Assembly: GCF_001713455.1 (NCBI RefSeq)
Contig: NZ_CP016464.1
Location: 1,239,501 to 1,303,500 of the forward strand
Direction: 5' to 3'
DNA length: 64,000 bases
From: Bosea sp. RAC05
GTDB taxonomy: Bacteria; Pseudomonadota; Alphaproteobacteria; Rhizobiales; Beijerinckiaceae
The position numbers were made by a program, and so were the translations under genes. Below the pieces are notes generated by a model that saw only the letters and a program-made list of their open reading frames with translations, was not told the origin of the DNA and made no database searches. This document shows positions 37,643 through 47,156 of this stretch, in pieces. Each line of letters starts with the position of its first letter. Positions within the stretch are counted from its first letter, which is position 1.

Positions 37643-38583
37643 GCCGGCGTGCCTGAAATGGCGTCCTCGAAGATGTCGCACCGCTCGAAGAAATAGGACA
37701 TCACAGCCAGAACTGCGGCCTGACGTGATGGGGGGCCGCTCATGCCGCCGGCGAAAGACTGGAGCTCGCCGAAGATCTCGTCTGGGCCAAGTGCAACCGC
37801 CTTGAGCTTGGCATAGTGCTGCCTGAAAGCCTCTGCGATCTCCTCGCCGAAGCCCGGATCAGGCCATGCTGCGAAAAATTCCTCTACCAGCTTCTCGCGC
37901 CGTCGACCTTGACGCAGGAGGCCAGCGGCGTCGGTCGACAAGGCGTTGGCTTCGAGCTTCTCCGGCGACGGCGCCGTCAGGGGTGGTTCAGCTTCGGGTT
38001 CGCGCCGCTGGATGGCAGCCAGGACGGGGCTTAGCGCCGCGAAGTCGAGCTTTTCCATCGTGCGCTGAGAGGGAACATCGCCGAACAGGTCCTGAAGCTG
38101 GTGCAGCGCCAGTCCCATGGCAATCTGGCGCAACTCCGGATCGCCCATCACGTCGATGGCAAGGCTGGGGTTCGCTGCGCGAAGGTCCACCAGCTTCTGG
38201 GTGGCCTGTGCCGGCAGCCCCCGCCCGTCGTTGTGCACGAAGCACCAGCGATGCATGCGGGAACCCCAGTGCGCGAGAGCACCGTGAAAGTCCTCATCGA
38301 TCTTCGCGAGAAGCTGGGCCAGGTTCATGGCGTCAGGCGCGTAGCACTGAAAGACCGTCCCATCGCTTCCGCGGTAGCCATCGCACTTCAGGTCGCCTTT
38401 AGGGCCGTAAGGCCGCACGGGCTCGAAGTCCGCTGGAAACCCGTGGCCCATCACACGCGCAAAAAAAGTCTCGAAAGCCTTCCCTTTCTCACGCAGGAAC
38501 GCGTTCTCGAACTTCAAACCATAGAAACTGATCTGCGTGTCGTCCAAATCAAGCCCGCCCAGAAACGGCATCTGAAGTAGCAC
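37639..38583 (-). CDS. ABC-3C effector with a restriction-endonuclease-like N-terminal domain
   Basis: This is a 314-residue protein. The N-terminal domain holds FETFFARVMG, GDLKCDGY and FQCYAPD, a pattern consistent with a PD-(D/E)xK nuclease-type fold (Glu, Asp and Gln-x-Tyr at the expected places). The C-terminal part (FFAAWPDPGFGEEIAEAF; VLAVMSYFFERCDIF) matches the conserved C-terminal domain of ABC-3C effectors. A predicted role is cleavage of invading or host nucleic acid when released by the ATPase. The start is GTG at 38583, with an ATG at 38571 as alternative. It is the first gene of the operon and lies 123 bp from the integrase end. Confidence 0.82.
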   Translation of the reverse strand: MLLQMPFLGGLDLDDTQISFYGLKFENAFLREKGKAFETFFARVMGHGFPADFEPVRPYGPKGDLKCDGYRGSDGTVFQCYAPDAMNLAQLLAKIDEDFHGALAHWGSRMHRWCFVHNDGRGLPAQATQKLVDLRAANPSLAIDVMGDPELRQIAMGLALHQLQDLFGDVPSQRTMEKLDFAALSPVLAAIQRREPEAEPPLTAPSPEKLEANALSTDAAGLLRQGRRREKLVEEFFAAWPDPGFGEEIAEAFRQHYAKLKAVALGPDEIFGELQSFAGGMSGPPSRQAAVLAVMSYFFERCDIFEDAISGTPA

Positions 38584-38705
38584 TGCCTCGCCTCAAGCGC
38601 GACAGCTTCCCAAAGCGCACGCACGATCCCGACGCAACCTGCACGCTACACCGACAGCTCGACACCATGAGGCAGTAGCAGGCCGATATCCCCATCAAAC
38701 CGTTC

Positions 38706-40445
38706 CTAAACGGCATAGCGGCGGAACCTCTTCATCGCCTTGGCCAACTCAGCAGTGGTCGGTCTTTCGTACTTGCGTCCGACCGATCCCGGCGTATGCC
38801 CGGTAATCGCGTCACGATATCTCTCCTCGATGCCGAAACTCGCGGCGATCGATTTCCAGGTGCCGCGCCAGCCGTGGTTCGGATCGACGTTTTCCCGGAG
38901 ATCGGCCTTGCCGCGAATGAAGGTGGCGACACCTGATGCCCGGACCTCGGAGGCATCTCGCGATGCGGTCTCGGTGCGACCAGACACCTCGGGCGGATCG
39001 ATGAAGAGAGGGCCCTTGCCGATGCTGCGGACGTAGTCGAGGAAGCCGATTTCGATGACGTGCTCGTGCAGGGGAACCGTTCGGTCCTCATCCATCTTCG
39101 TCTTGAAGAGGTCCATGACCCACACGGTGCCCTCCTTGCGAATATGGTCGGCCTCGAGGCTGACAAGCTCTTGGATGCGTGCGCCCGAGTATGCCGCGAG
39201 CCAGGGCGTCCAGCGGTTGCCGGCGGCGGACTTCGGATATCGACCCCCCATCTCGACCGCGTCAGCGGCCTTCAGGATCGAAACGATTTCCGCGTGATGG
39301 AAGCGCCTCTCGTGCTTCGTCTTCGCGGCCCTGGGCAGTTTGATCTTGAGGCCGTGGATCGGATTTTCCTTGATCCGCGCGCCGCCCTCATCCGTCATCG
39401 CGAAGTTCAACAACGACTGGACGGCGACGAGGTCGTTGTTCCTGACCGTCTTCTTGCTGATGCCCTCCTGGGTCGTGCGGTGCTTGATCCACGCGTTGAC
39501 ACGGTCTTTGGTCAGCGAGCGGAAGTCGGCATGGTCGTTGAAGGCAGACAGCTTCTCGATGGTCGACTGGTAGCGACGCAGCGTGGACGGCTTGACGAAC
39601 TCCAGCATCGCTTCGCGCATCGCCTCGAAAAGCTGCGCGAGGCTCATGGCTCCATCATCATGGGAGGCTAGGGGCTTCGTGGCACATGACGCCGCCATCG
39701 GAGGATGAGGGGGCTCGAATGGTGGAAAGTAGGCCGGCTTTTCTTCGTCGCTGAAATCGCCCTCAAGCATACGACCAAGCGCTTTGCTGCCGGCCAGCTC
39801 CGCTCGCCGAAACTCCCATATGAGGTGCGGACGGCTGGCGTCCTCCGGCTGAACACCCTTCAGTGCGATCGCAGCATCGACACGGGCGCCGTATCGGCTC
39901 TCGAGAGCCATCGCTTCCTTCTCAGCCGAGAAGACGCCCGGAATCACCGCTGCCAAAATGGCGATGAAATCGGCTCCCTGTTCATCGAGAAGGCCTTCCA
40001 GCCACCCTTCGAGGGCTGCCTGTTGCTCTTCGGCGCTAAGATGAGGGTACGCGGCAAGAAACTGGTCGAGCTGGGAGTTCATCAGCTCGCGACGGGTCAC
40101 CGCTGAAGAGTCGTCGATCTCACTGATTCGCGCACGGTAGGCGTCAGCCGACAAAGCGACCACCTGGCGTTTCGACAGTGGCGTCGGACCCGCTTTGAGC
40201 GCCTTCCAATGCTGGAGCAGGGCCTCATGAGCTTCCGCGAAGCGCAGGGCCGCCTCATCGGGATCGGATGTGCGGAGACTGACTTCGACGTAGCCGGCGC
40301 TGATGGCGACCGGCGTGCGCCTTCCCGCGATGGGCAACACGACGTGTCCGCGTGCCCTATCGGCGATCTCGGAGGGAACACGGACTTTGAGGAGCCAGTT
40401 GGCGCTGGATCCCCGCTTGATCGGTCTGGCCATACGTAGAGCCAT
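38706..40445 (-). CDS. Tyrosine recombinase/integrase of a tRNA-Leu island
   Basis: This is a 579-residue site-specific recombinase. The N-terminal part resembles DUF6538-type and SAM-like arm domains. The C-terminal catalytic domain shows the Arg in YSGARIQELVSLE, a central Lys/His region and ITGHTPGSVGRKYERPT, with the His-x-x-Arg-type and Tyr nucleophile motifs (GH...KYE). The ATG at 40445 is preceded by AGGAAG and lies 83 bp from the tRNA-Leu 3' end. Integrases at this position recombine into the tRNA 3' end. It is the last gene of the island on the right. Confidence 0.9.
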   Translation of the reverse strand: MALRMARPIKRGSSANWLLKVRVPSEIADRARGHVVLPIAGRRTPVAISAGYVEVSLRTSDPDEAALRFAEAHEALLQHWKALKAGPTPLSKRQVVALSADAYRARISEIDDSSAVTRRELMNSQLDQFLAAYPHLSAEEQQAALEGWLEGLLDEQGADFIAILAAVIPGVFSAEKEAMALESRYGARVDAAIALKGVQPEDASRPHLIWEFRRAELAGSKALGRMLEGDFSDEEKPAYFPPFEPPHPPMAASCATKPLASHDDGAMSLAQLFEAMREAMLEFVKPSTLRRYQSTIEKLSAFNDHADFRSLTKDRVNAWIKHRTTQEGISKKTVRNNDLVAVQSLLNFAMTDEGGARIKENPIHGLKIKLPRAAKTKHERRFHHAEIVSILKAADAVEMGGRYPKSAAGNRWTPWLAAYSGARIQELVSLEADHIRKEGTVWVMDLFKTKMDEDRTVPLHEHVIEIGFLDYVRSIGKGPLFIDPPEVSGRTETASRDASEVRASGVATFIRGKADLRENVDPNHGWRGTWKSIAASFGIEERYRDAITGHTPGSVGRKYERPTTAELAKAMKRFRRYAV

Positions 40446-40527
40446 TGAGTGAGCTTCCTGAGTGAGAGTGAATCTCACGGAAACCCTCGTTTTCACTTAA
40501 CCCCCTGCGATCAAACAGGAAGAAAAG

Positions 40528-40614
40528 TGGTGCCCAGGAGAGGACTCGAACCTCCACGCCCTTGCGAGCGCCAGCACCTGAAGCTGGTGCGTCTACCAAT
40601 TCCGCCACCTGGGC
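40528..40614 (-). tRNA. tRNA-Leu (anticodon CAG)
   Basis: This is an 87-nt gene including encoded CCA. Acceptor stem arms GCCCAGG (40614-40608) and CCTGGGC (40538-40532) pair perfectly. The anticodon arm is CCAGC-TTCAGGT-GCTGG, giving CAG. A long variable arm and a T arm with GGTTCGAGTCC are present. The 3' end faces the integrase and is the likely attachment site. Confidence 0.96.
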
Positions 40615-40637
40615 AACGGCGGTTCGTTTACGGAGGC

Positions 40638-40665
40638 GCTGCGGGACTGTCAACGGTCCCGCAGC
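40638..40665 (-). terminator. Hairpin between the chemotaxis receptor and tRNA-Leu
   Basis: A perfect 10-bp stem (GCTGCGGGAC / GTCCCGCAGC) with an 8-nt loop lies 87 bp beyond the stop of the minus-strand receptor gene and 24 bp upstream of tRNA-Leu. No T-tract. Confidence 0.5.
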
Positions 40666-40751
40666 GATTAGTTGGCGATCGTGCAAAATTCCTGTGACGG
40701 TCTTCTGCCTCGATCGGCTTCGTCCGCTCTGCGGGAGGCGAGGGCGCTCCC

Positions 40752-42698
40752 TCAGGCGGCGCGTCGTGTGGGTGCGTGAGCACCGCGAGCGATCTCAGAG
40801 CTCAGCCCAGCGGACTCCGGCCCGGTTTTGAACGCGGCGACGAGGTCGTTGAGCTGTCCGATGCGGCCCGAGAGCGAACCGGCGGAGGCGGCGCTCTGCT
40901 CGGAAAGCGCCGCGTTCTGCTGGGTCATCTCGTCGAGATGGGCCACCGCCTGGCTCATCTCGTCGATGCCCGAGGCCTGTTCGCTCGAGGCAGCCGAGAT
41001 CTCGGCGATCGTCGAGGCCACCTTCTTCGAGGCCGTGAGGATCTGTTCCAGCGCCTCGCCGGCCTGGCGAACGAGCTTCACGCCCTCGCCGACCTCGGTG
41101 TTGGAGGACGAGATCAGGGCCGAGATGTCCTTGGCGGCGGAGCCGGAGCGCTGGGCGAGCGTGCGGACTTCGGAGGCGACGACCGCAAAGCCCTTGCCGG
41201 CGTCACCGGCGCGGGCCGCTTCCACGGCGGCGTTGAGCGCCAGAAGGTTGGTCTGGAAGGCGATGTCGTCGATGACCCGGATGATGTCCGAGATCTTCTG
41301 CGAGGCGGTCTCGATGCGGGCCATGGCGTCGACGGCTTGTCCGGCGATGGCGCCACCGTTCTGGGCGGCTTCCATCGCTTCGGTCGCGATCGCGGCGGCC
41401 TGGCGCGACGCCTGGGCCGAGGCCTTCACCGAGGCTGCGAGCTGCTCGGTCGTCGCGGCCGTCTCCTCCAGCGAGGAGGCCTGCTCCTCGGTCCGCTTCG
41501 ACAGATCGTCGGCACCCATGTTGATCTCGCGGGCGGCCAGACCGACATCGGCCGAGGTGACCTGGATCGTCTTCACGGTCGAGGAGAGCCGCTCGACCGT
41601 CTCGTTGATCGCGCCCTTGAGCTCGGCGAACTTGCCGCGATAGGCGGCGTCGACGCGCACCGTCAGATCGCCCGCGGCGACCGCCGAGAGCGTGCGGGCG
41701 AACTCGCTGGTGGCGGAATCGACGACCGCATTGATCTCGTTGATGCCGGCGACGAGCTTCTGCATCTGCTCGTCGGCCTGGTCGATCTGCAGCCGCGCCG
41801 AGAAATCGCCCGCCGCCGCTGCCGCCACGACCTCGCCGACATCGCTGACGACCGCTTCCATCGACTGGGCCCGGGCGAGGCGCGCCGCCGCCGCCGCCTG
41901 CTCCTGCTGCTGCAGCTGCGCGACCTGTTCGCTGGTTTCACGCAGCACCGAGACGGAGCGCGCCATGGCGCCGATCTCGTCGCGACGCTGCGTATGGGGC
42001 ACTTCGATCGCCGTGTCGCCGGCGATCAGCCGGTCCATGACCGCTCCGAGGTCGAGGAGCGGCTTGACGATGGCGCGTCGCGAGAAGGCGATCGCCGTCG
42101 CAACGGAGATGCCCAGCAGCACCAGCAGCGTCAGCGGAATCAACATCCGCATCCGAGCGACATAGTCGGACGATTCGGCTTCGACGACATTGCCGGCCTG
42201 CTCGTTGAGCTGGCTGAAGCCGCCGAGTTCCTCGATCAGGGCGGCGCGGTTGCGGCGGCTGGCCTCGCTGTTGCCCCAGGCGTCGGCGGCGCGGCCGGAG
42301 ACCTCCTGGGCGAGCTTGGCCGTCTCGGCGCGGATGCCGGCGAATTCGGCGACCAGTTGGCCGATCTTGGTGGCACGCTCCCTTTCGTTGGCCGGGACGA
42401 TCGCCGTGAAGATCTTCAGCCGGTCGTTGAGCTGATTGAGCCCCTTCTCGATCGCCGCCGCGGCGTTCTTCGCCTCGTTGGGGTTGCGCGCCATATAGGC
42501 CAGCCGCGAATCCTCGCTGAGCTGGTTGACCGCGACGTTGAGGCGCTCGGTGGCGAGCGCGATGTCGTTTTGCCGCGAGACCCGGTGGCCCATGCCCTCG
42601 ATGCCCGAGAGGGCGACGAGTGCGAAGGCGAGGGCGATCGCGGCCCCGGCGGCGACGATGCCGATCAGGCCCAGAATCTTGTTGCGAATGGATCTCAC
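40752..42698 (-). CDS. Methyl-accepting chemotaxis protein
   Basis: This 648-residue membrane receptor has one transmembrane helix at the N-terminus (about 9-30), a periplasmic four-helix bundle of about 150 residues, and a second helix near 190-215 ([20 protein letters not shown]). A HAMP region follows, and the signalling domain has the conserved hairpin tip ([20 protein letters not shown]). The C-terminus ends RRAA without a receptor-docking pentapeptide. It relays a ligand signal to CheA/CheW. The ligand cannot be guessed. Confidence 0.95.
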   Translation of the reverse strand: MRSIRNKILGLIGIVAAGAAIALAFALVALSGIEGMGHRVSRQNDIALATERLNVAVNQLSEDSRLAYMARNPNEAKNAAAAIEKGLNQLNDRLKIFTAIVPANERERATKIGQLVAEFAGIRAETAKLAQEVSGRAADAWGNSEASRRNRAALIEELGGFSQLNEQAGNVVEAESSDYVARMRMLIPLTLLVLLGISVATAIAFSRRAIVKPLLDLGAVMDRLIAGDTAIEVPHTQRRDEIGAMARSVSVLRETSEQVAQLQQQEQAAAAARLARAQSMEAVVSDVGEVVAAAAAGDFSARLQIDQADEQMQKLVAGINEINAVVDSATSEFARTLSAVAAGDLTVRVDAAYRGKFAELKGAINETVERLSSTVKTIQVTSADVGLAAREINMGADDLSKRTEEQASSLEETAATTEQLAASVKASAQASRQAAAIATEAMEAAQNGGAIAGQAVDAMARIETASQKISDIIRVIDDIAFQTNLLALNAAVEAARAGDAGKGFAVVASEVRTLAQRSGSAAKDISALISSSNTEVGEGVKLVRQAGEALEQILTASKKVASTIAEISAASSEQASGIDEMSQAVAHLDEMTQQNAALSEQSAASAGSLSGRIGQLNDLVAAFKTGPESAGLSSEIARGAHAPTRRAA

Positions 42699-42975
42699 GA
42701 CGAACCCTCAGCCTGACGTTTGGGAAGATGTCATGCAGTTTAAGGGCGGGGAGCTGAAGGACGAGTTAAGTAGTGGGGAGATTTCGCAAGAACATCGGCT
42801 CAAAAGATCGGCTTTGCCCTTTCGGGTTGCCTCAATTGCGGGCGTCGCTGCCCGATCCGGGGGCAGCCTGGCGTCTTGCGCGGCGGCGGCGGCGCGAGCC
42901 ATGCAAGCACCTTTCCAGACGGGGGTGAAATGCTTTAGGAGCCATCCGAACCCGCGCGCATGAGGCCTGCCGACG

Positions 42976-43986
42976 ATGGCGAACGACCTGCCCCTTCCGA
43001 GCCAGCAACTCGTCACGGTTTTCGGTGGCTCCGGCTTCGTCGGCCGCCATGTGGTGCGCGCGCTGGTCAAGCGCGGCTATCGCGTCCGCGTCGCCGTTCG
43101 CCGGCCCGATCTCGCCGGCTTCCTGCAGCCGCTCGGCATGGTCGGGCAGATTCATGCGGTTCAGGCCAATCTGCGTTACCCGGACTCGGTCGCCGCTGCG
43201 GTGAAGGGCGCCGCCGCCGTCGTCAATCTCGTCGGCATCCTGCAGGAGGGCGGACGGCAGAGCTTTGCCGGCGTGCAGGCCAACGGAGCCCGGGCGATCG
43301 CGCAGGCCTGTGCGGCCGCCGGCATCGCCCGCCTCGTTCAGGTCTCCGCGATCGGCGCCGATCGCGATTCGAAGTCCCTCTATGCCCGCAGCAAGGCCGA
43401 GGGCGAGGCCGCCGTGCTGGCCGCGGTGCCCGGCGCGGTGATCCTGCGGCCCTCCATCGTGTTCGGGCCGGAGGACGGTTTCTTCAACCGATTCGCCGCG
43501 CTGGCCCGGGTGCTGCCGGCATTGCCGCTGGTCGGCGGAGGCGAAACCAGGTTCCAGCCCGTCTTCGTCGGCGACGTCGCGGAGGCGGTGGCACGCGGGG
43601 TCGACGGGGTCGTCGCCGGCGGCCGCGTCTACGAACTCGGCGGCCCGGAGGTGAAGAGCTTCCGCGAGCTGCTCGCCTATATCTGCGAGGTCACGGACCG
43701 TAAGCGCCTGCTGGTGCCGCTGCCGTTCCCGGTGGCACGGATCCAGGCGCGGATCCTCGAACTGGTCGATACGCTGACGCTGGGCCTGCTGCCGGATGCG
43801 ATCAAGCTGACACGCGACCAGGTGACGCTCCTCGAGAGCGACAATGTCGTCTCGGCGGCCGCTCTGGCGGAGGGGCGCAGCTTCGAGGGGCTGTGCATCG
43901 CCCCGGTCTCCGTCGAGGCGATCGTGCCCTCCTATCTCTGGCGCTTCCGCAAGGCCGGGCAGTTCGACACGGCCCGCGCCGATTGA
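42976..43986 (+). CDS. NAD(P)-binding protein, complex I NDUFA9-like
   Basis: This is a 336-residue short-chain/atypical SDR protein with the NAD-binding motif GGSGFVGRHVVRAL at the N-terminus. The middle block (LVQVSAIGADRDSKSLYARSK) and C-terminal part match the NDUFA9/39-kDa family. In alphaproteobacteria these proteins are usually annotated as complex I NDUFA9 subunit family. It is followed 26 bp later by a HAD phosphatase gene. Confidence 0.88.
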   Translation: MANDLPLPSQQLVTVFGGSGFVGRHVVRALVKRGYRVRVAVRRPDLAGFLQPLGMVGQIHAVQANLRYPDSVAAAVKGAAAVVNLVGILQEGGRQSFAGVQANGARAIAQACAAAGIARLVQVSAIGADRDSKSLYARSKAEGEAAVLAAVPGAVILRPSIVFGPEDGFFNRFAALARVLPALPLVGGGETRFQPVFVGDVAEAVARGVDGVVAGGRVYELGGPEVKSFRELLAYICEVTDRKRLLVPLPFPVARIQARILELVDTLTLGLLPDAIKLTRDQVTLLESDNVVSAAALAEGRSFEGLCIAPVSVEAIVPSYLWRFRKAGQFDTARAD

Positions 43987-44012
43987 TCCGGTAGCAGACG
44001 AACGCCGCCGCG

Positions 44013-44678
44013 ATGCCCGACCTGATCATCTACGACTGCGACGGCACGCTGATCGACACCGAGACGCTCTATGGCGAGGTTAGCCTCGAAGCCTGCCATG
44101 CGCTCGGGCTGACCAGTTGGACCCTCGACCACTATGTCGACAGCATCGTCGGGATCCCCTGGTCGGAGGGCATCAAGATCATCGAGGCGGCGCATGGGCG
44201 CCCCCTGCCGGCCGATTTCGAGCAGCGGATCGAGGATGCCGTGGCATCGCGGCTCGAGACCGAGCTGCGGGCCCTGCCGGGCGTGCGCGAGGCGCTCGAT
44301 GCGATCGGCGGCCGCCGCTGCGTCGCCTCCTCGACCAGCCTGGCGCCGCTGCGGCGCAATCTCGCCATCACCGGCCTGATCGAGCTGTTCGACCCGCATA
44401 TCTTCTCAGCCTCGCAGGTCGCGCGCGGCAAGCCGCATCCGGACGTGTTCCTGCACGCTGCCGCCACGATGGAGACTGAGCCGCGATCCTGCCTCGTGAT
44501 CGAGGATTCCGTGCCCGGCGTCAGGGCGGCGCTGGCGGCGGGCATGCGCGTCGTCGGCTTCACCGGTGTGGCCCATGACAAGGATCGCACCGCCCGGCGC
44601 CTGGCCGAGGCCGGCGCGCTTGCGGTGATCGACGATTTCCGCCACTGGCCGGAGCTCGTGACCGGTCTGCGCGCCTGA
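44013..44678 (+). CDS. HAD-superfamily hydrolase (phosphoglycolate/beta-phosphoglucomutase-like)
   Basis: This is a 221-residue phosphatase with the nucleophile motif YDCDGTLIDTE, motif II Thr/Ser in VASSTSLAP, Lys in ARGKPHPDVFL and the acidic pair in LVIEDSVPGV. A small helical cap lies between motifs I and II, as in subfamily IA. The substrate is not predictable. It has the same orientation as the NDUFA9-like gene, 26 bp downstream. Confidence 0.9.
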   Translation: MPDLIIYDCDGTLIDTETLYGEVSLEACHALGLTSWTLDHYVDSIVGIPWSEGIKIIEAAHGRPLPADFEQRIEDAVASRLETELRALPGVREALDAIGGRRCVASSTSLAPLRRNLAITGLIELFDPHIFSASQVARGKPHPDVFLHAAATMETEPRSCLVIEDSVPGVRAALAAGMRVVGFTGVAHDKDRTARRLAEAGALAVIDDFRHWPELVTGLRA

Positions 44679-44706
44679 GATCAGACCCGGGGCCGGCGGG
44701 CCTGCT

Positions 44707-45702
44707 TCAGAGCATGCTCGGCAGCACGCGGTCCGGCGGCTTGTGCCCGTCCATGAAGGTCTTGATGTTGACGATGACCTTCTCACCCATCTCGGCCCGG
44801 CCCTCATGCGTGGCCGAGCCCATATGCGGCAGCACCACGACGCGATGCTGGCGCGCGAGCTTCAGCAGGCGCGGATTGACCGCAGGCTCGCTCTCGTAGA
44901 CGTCGAGGCCCGCTCCGGCCAGTTCGCCCGCCTCCAGCATCCGCGACAGGGCCGTCTCGTCGACGACCTCGCCGCGTGCGGTGTTGACCAGGATGGCGTC
45001 GGGCTTCAGCAGCTTGAGCCGGCGCGCCGAGAGCAGGTGATAGGTCGCCGGCGTGTGCGGGCAGTTCACCGAGACGATGTCCATGCGCGCCAGCATCTGG
45101 TCGAGCGAATCCCAGTAGGTCGCGTCGAGCTTCTCCTCGATGCGGGCATCGAGCCGGCGGCGGTTGTGATAGTGGATCGACAGCCCGAAGGCGGCCGCGC
45201 GTCGCGCCACGGCCTGGCCGATCCGGCCCATGCCGACGATGCCGAGCCGCTTGCCGGTGATGCGCCGCCCCAGCATCCAGGTCGGCGACCAGCCGGCCCA
45301 CTCGTCGTCGGGGATGACGCGTGCGCCCTCGGCGATGCGCCGGGCGACGGCGAGGATCAGGGCGATCGTCATGTCGGCGGTGTCGTCGGTCAGTACGCCG
45401 GGCGTGTTGGTCACGGTGATGCCGCGCTGCACGGCGCTGGCGACGTCGATATTATCGACGCCGTTGCCGAAATTGGCGATCAGCCGCAACTGGTCGCCGG
45501 CCTGCGCGATGATCTTGGCGTCGATCCGGTCGGTGACAGTCGGCACGAGGACGTCGGCCGTCTTGACGGCCTCGACCAGGGCGGCCTGGCTCATCGGCGT
45601 ATCGTCGATGTTGAGACGCGCATCGAACAGTTCGCGCATCCGCGTTTCTACCACGGCGGGCAGTTTGCGGGTGACGACGACGAGCGGCTTCTTCTTCGAC
45701 AT
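44707..45702 (-). CDS. 2-hydroxyacid dehydrogenase (glyoxylate reductase/D-glycerate dehydrogenase family)
   Basis: This is a 331-residue NAD(P)-dependent dehydrogenase. The coenzyme motif is GIVGMGRIGQAVARR, followed by catalytic residues in NTARGEVVDE (Arg), the downstream Glu region, and HMGSATHEGR (His). It converts 2-keto acids such as glyoxylate or hydroxypyruvate to the D-hydroxy acid. It converges with the HAD gene. Confidence 0.93.
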   Translation of the reverse strand: MSKKKPLVVVTRKLPAVVETRMRELFDARLNIDDTPMSQAALVEAVKTADVLVPTVTDRIDAKIIAQAGDQLRLIANFGNGVDNIDVASAVQRGITVTNTPGVLTDDTADMTIALILAVARRIAEGARVIPDDEWAGWSPTWMLGRRITGKRLGIVGMGRIGQAVARRAAAFGLSIHYHNRRRLDARIEEKLDATYWDSLDQMLARMDIVSVNCPHTPATYHLLSARRLKLLKPDAILVNTARGEVVDETALSRMLEAGELAGAGLDVYESEPAVNPRLLKLARQHRVVVLPHMGSATHEGRAEMGEKVIVNIKTFMDGHKPPDRVLPSML

Positions 45703-45900
45703 GGACGCCTCCTCCTCCGCTGCCCTGGCGCCCGCCGCCTTTTGGCCTCAACCCCTCATTAACCGCAGGGCTTCAGGAATGGGACGGCAGGATCGCTCGG
45801 CTTCGCCCGTTCTCTAAGTGGCGTGACGACGGATGACAACATGACCCTTCGCCGGGGGGTACCCTGGCCGACGGGCGGTTGCTGGATGGAGATCGGACGG

Positions 45901-46434
45901 ATGGTGGCTGCGAGACGGAGCGTTCTGGCGGGGCTGGCCCTGCTGGCGGCTATGATGGCGGCACCGCTCGCTCGGGCTCAGGACATGCAGGCGGGTCCGG
46001 TCACCGGCCTGCCGGTGCCGCGCTATGTCAGCCTGAAGACGGACCGCGTCAATCTGCGCGAAGGTCCCTCGAAGGAACACCGCACCCGCTGGGTCTACCA
46101 GCGCGCCGGCCTGCCCGTCGAGATCGTCGCCGAGTTCGAGACCTGGCGGCGCGTACGCGACGCCGACGGCGCGGAAGGCTGGGTGCTTCACAGCCTGCTC
46201 TCGGGCCGGCGGACCGCCCTCGTCGCGCCCTGGTCGAAGGCCAAGGGCGAAACCTTTCCGCTGTTTCGCGAAGCGGGTGAGGGGTCGGCGGTTGTCGCGC
46301 GGCTCGAATCCGGCGTCATCGCGAATGTCGCGTCCTGCGCCGGCAACTGGTGCCGGGTGAGCATCGGCGGCACCGAAGGCTATCTGCGCCAGGACCGGCT
46401 CTGGGGCGTGTATCCCAACGAAAAGGTGGACTGA
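45901..46434 (+). CDS. Exported SH3-domain protein
   Basis: This is a 177-residue protein with a signal peptide (SVLAGLALLAAMMAAPLARA) and two bacterial SH3-like domains (DRVNLREGPSKEHRTRWVY; later VVARLESGVIANVASC). The start was set at the ATG at 45901, preceded by GGAG, which gives a compact signal peptide; the frame is open to 45823. It is probably periplasmic, binding peptidoglycan or protein. It converges with irr. Confidence 0.85.
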   Translation: MVAARRSVLAGLALLAAMMAAPLARAQDMQAGPVTGLPVPRYVSLKTDRVNLREGPSKEHRTRWVYQRAGLPVEIVAEFETWRRVRDADGAEGWVLHSLLSGRRTALVAPWSKAKGETFPLFREAGEGSAVVARLESGVIANVASCAGNWCRVSIGGTEGYLRQDRLWGVYPNEKVD

Positions 46435-46451
46435 GGCCCCGAGCGGCGCCC

Positions 46452-46925
46452 TTACTGCGTCGCGCTGTCGATCTTGCGCAGCCGCACTACGACGTCGACG
46501 CGGGCGATCTCATAGCCCGCGGGCGGCTCGGGAAGGGCCGCGACATCGACCGCCTCGGCGGGAATGTCGATCACCGTGTTCTCGCCATCGACGACGAAGT
46601 GATGGTGTTCGCTGCTGTCGGTGTCGAAGAACGTCTTGGCGCCGTCGATCGCCAGCTCCCGCAGCAGTCCGGCCTGGGTGAACTGGTGCAGCGTGTTGTA
46701 GATCGTCGCCAGCGAGACCGGGATCTTCTCCTTCATCGCCTCTTCGTAGAGCATCTCGGCGCTGATGTGCCGGTCGCCGCGGGCGAACAGGACCCAGCCG
46801 AGAGAGACGCGCTGGCGCGTCGGACGCAGACCCACGCGCCGCAGCCTCTGGCGAATGTCATGGAACGGGCAGCCCCGGCGTGCGGTCGATCCATAGCCCT
46901 CGTCATGGGAAGTGAGATCGCTCAT
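46452..46925 (-). CDS. irr: Iron response regulator Irr (Fur family)
   Basis: This is a 157-residue Fur-family regulator that controls heme synthesis and iron uptake genes in Hyphomicrobiales. It carries two features of Bradyrhizobium-type Irr: the Cys-Pro heme motif (RRGCPFHDIRQRL) near residue 19, and the three-His segment SSEHHHFVVDGE. The DNA-binding part is PTRQRVSLGWVLFARGDRHIS with the typical SLATIYNTLHQFT helix. Irr of this type is degraded in the presence of heme. It is divergent from fabA, a conserved arrangement in this order. The reading frame extends far upstream, but only this segment is Irr. Confidence 0.95.
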   Translation of the reverse strand: MSDLTSHDEGYGSTARRGCPFHDIRQRLRRVGLRPTRQRVSLGWVLFARGDRHISAEMLYEEAMKEKIPVSLATIYNTLHQFTQAGLLRELAIDGAKTFFDTDSSEHHHFVVDGENTVIDIPAEAVDVAALPEPPAGYEIARVDVVVRLRKIDSATQ

Positions 46926-47156
46926 CGCTGCTGGCCGAGCCTCCTCCAGGGTCGCGGACACAGGCGTCCGCTCCAGTTGAGAATGGATGTAAGGCTTCGC
47001 GCCACGCCTCGCAAGCCGGCTCCGGAGCGCTTGAGCGCGGGGGGCGCTGTCGGCCACCCCGGGAGGGCGCATGCGCCCTTTCGTTCGGGCAGGGCGGCGT
47101 GTTAGGCACGCTTGGAGACGGCCGCATCCGACGGCCTGGATGGAGCGACACGGGAT

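Noticed and set aside
40776..42716. A 646-codon plus-strand frame antisense to the chemotaxis receptor
   Set aside because: Composition of a shadow frame (Gly/Arg/Asp-rich, no recognisable domain); the receptor on the other strand is unmistakable.
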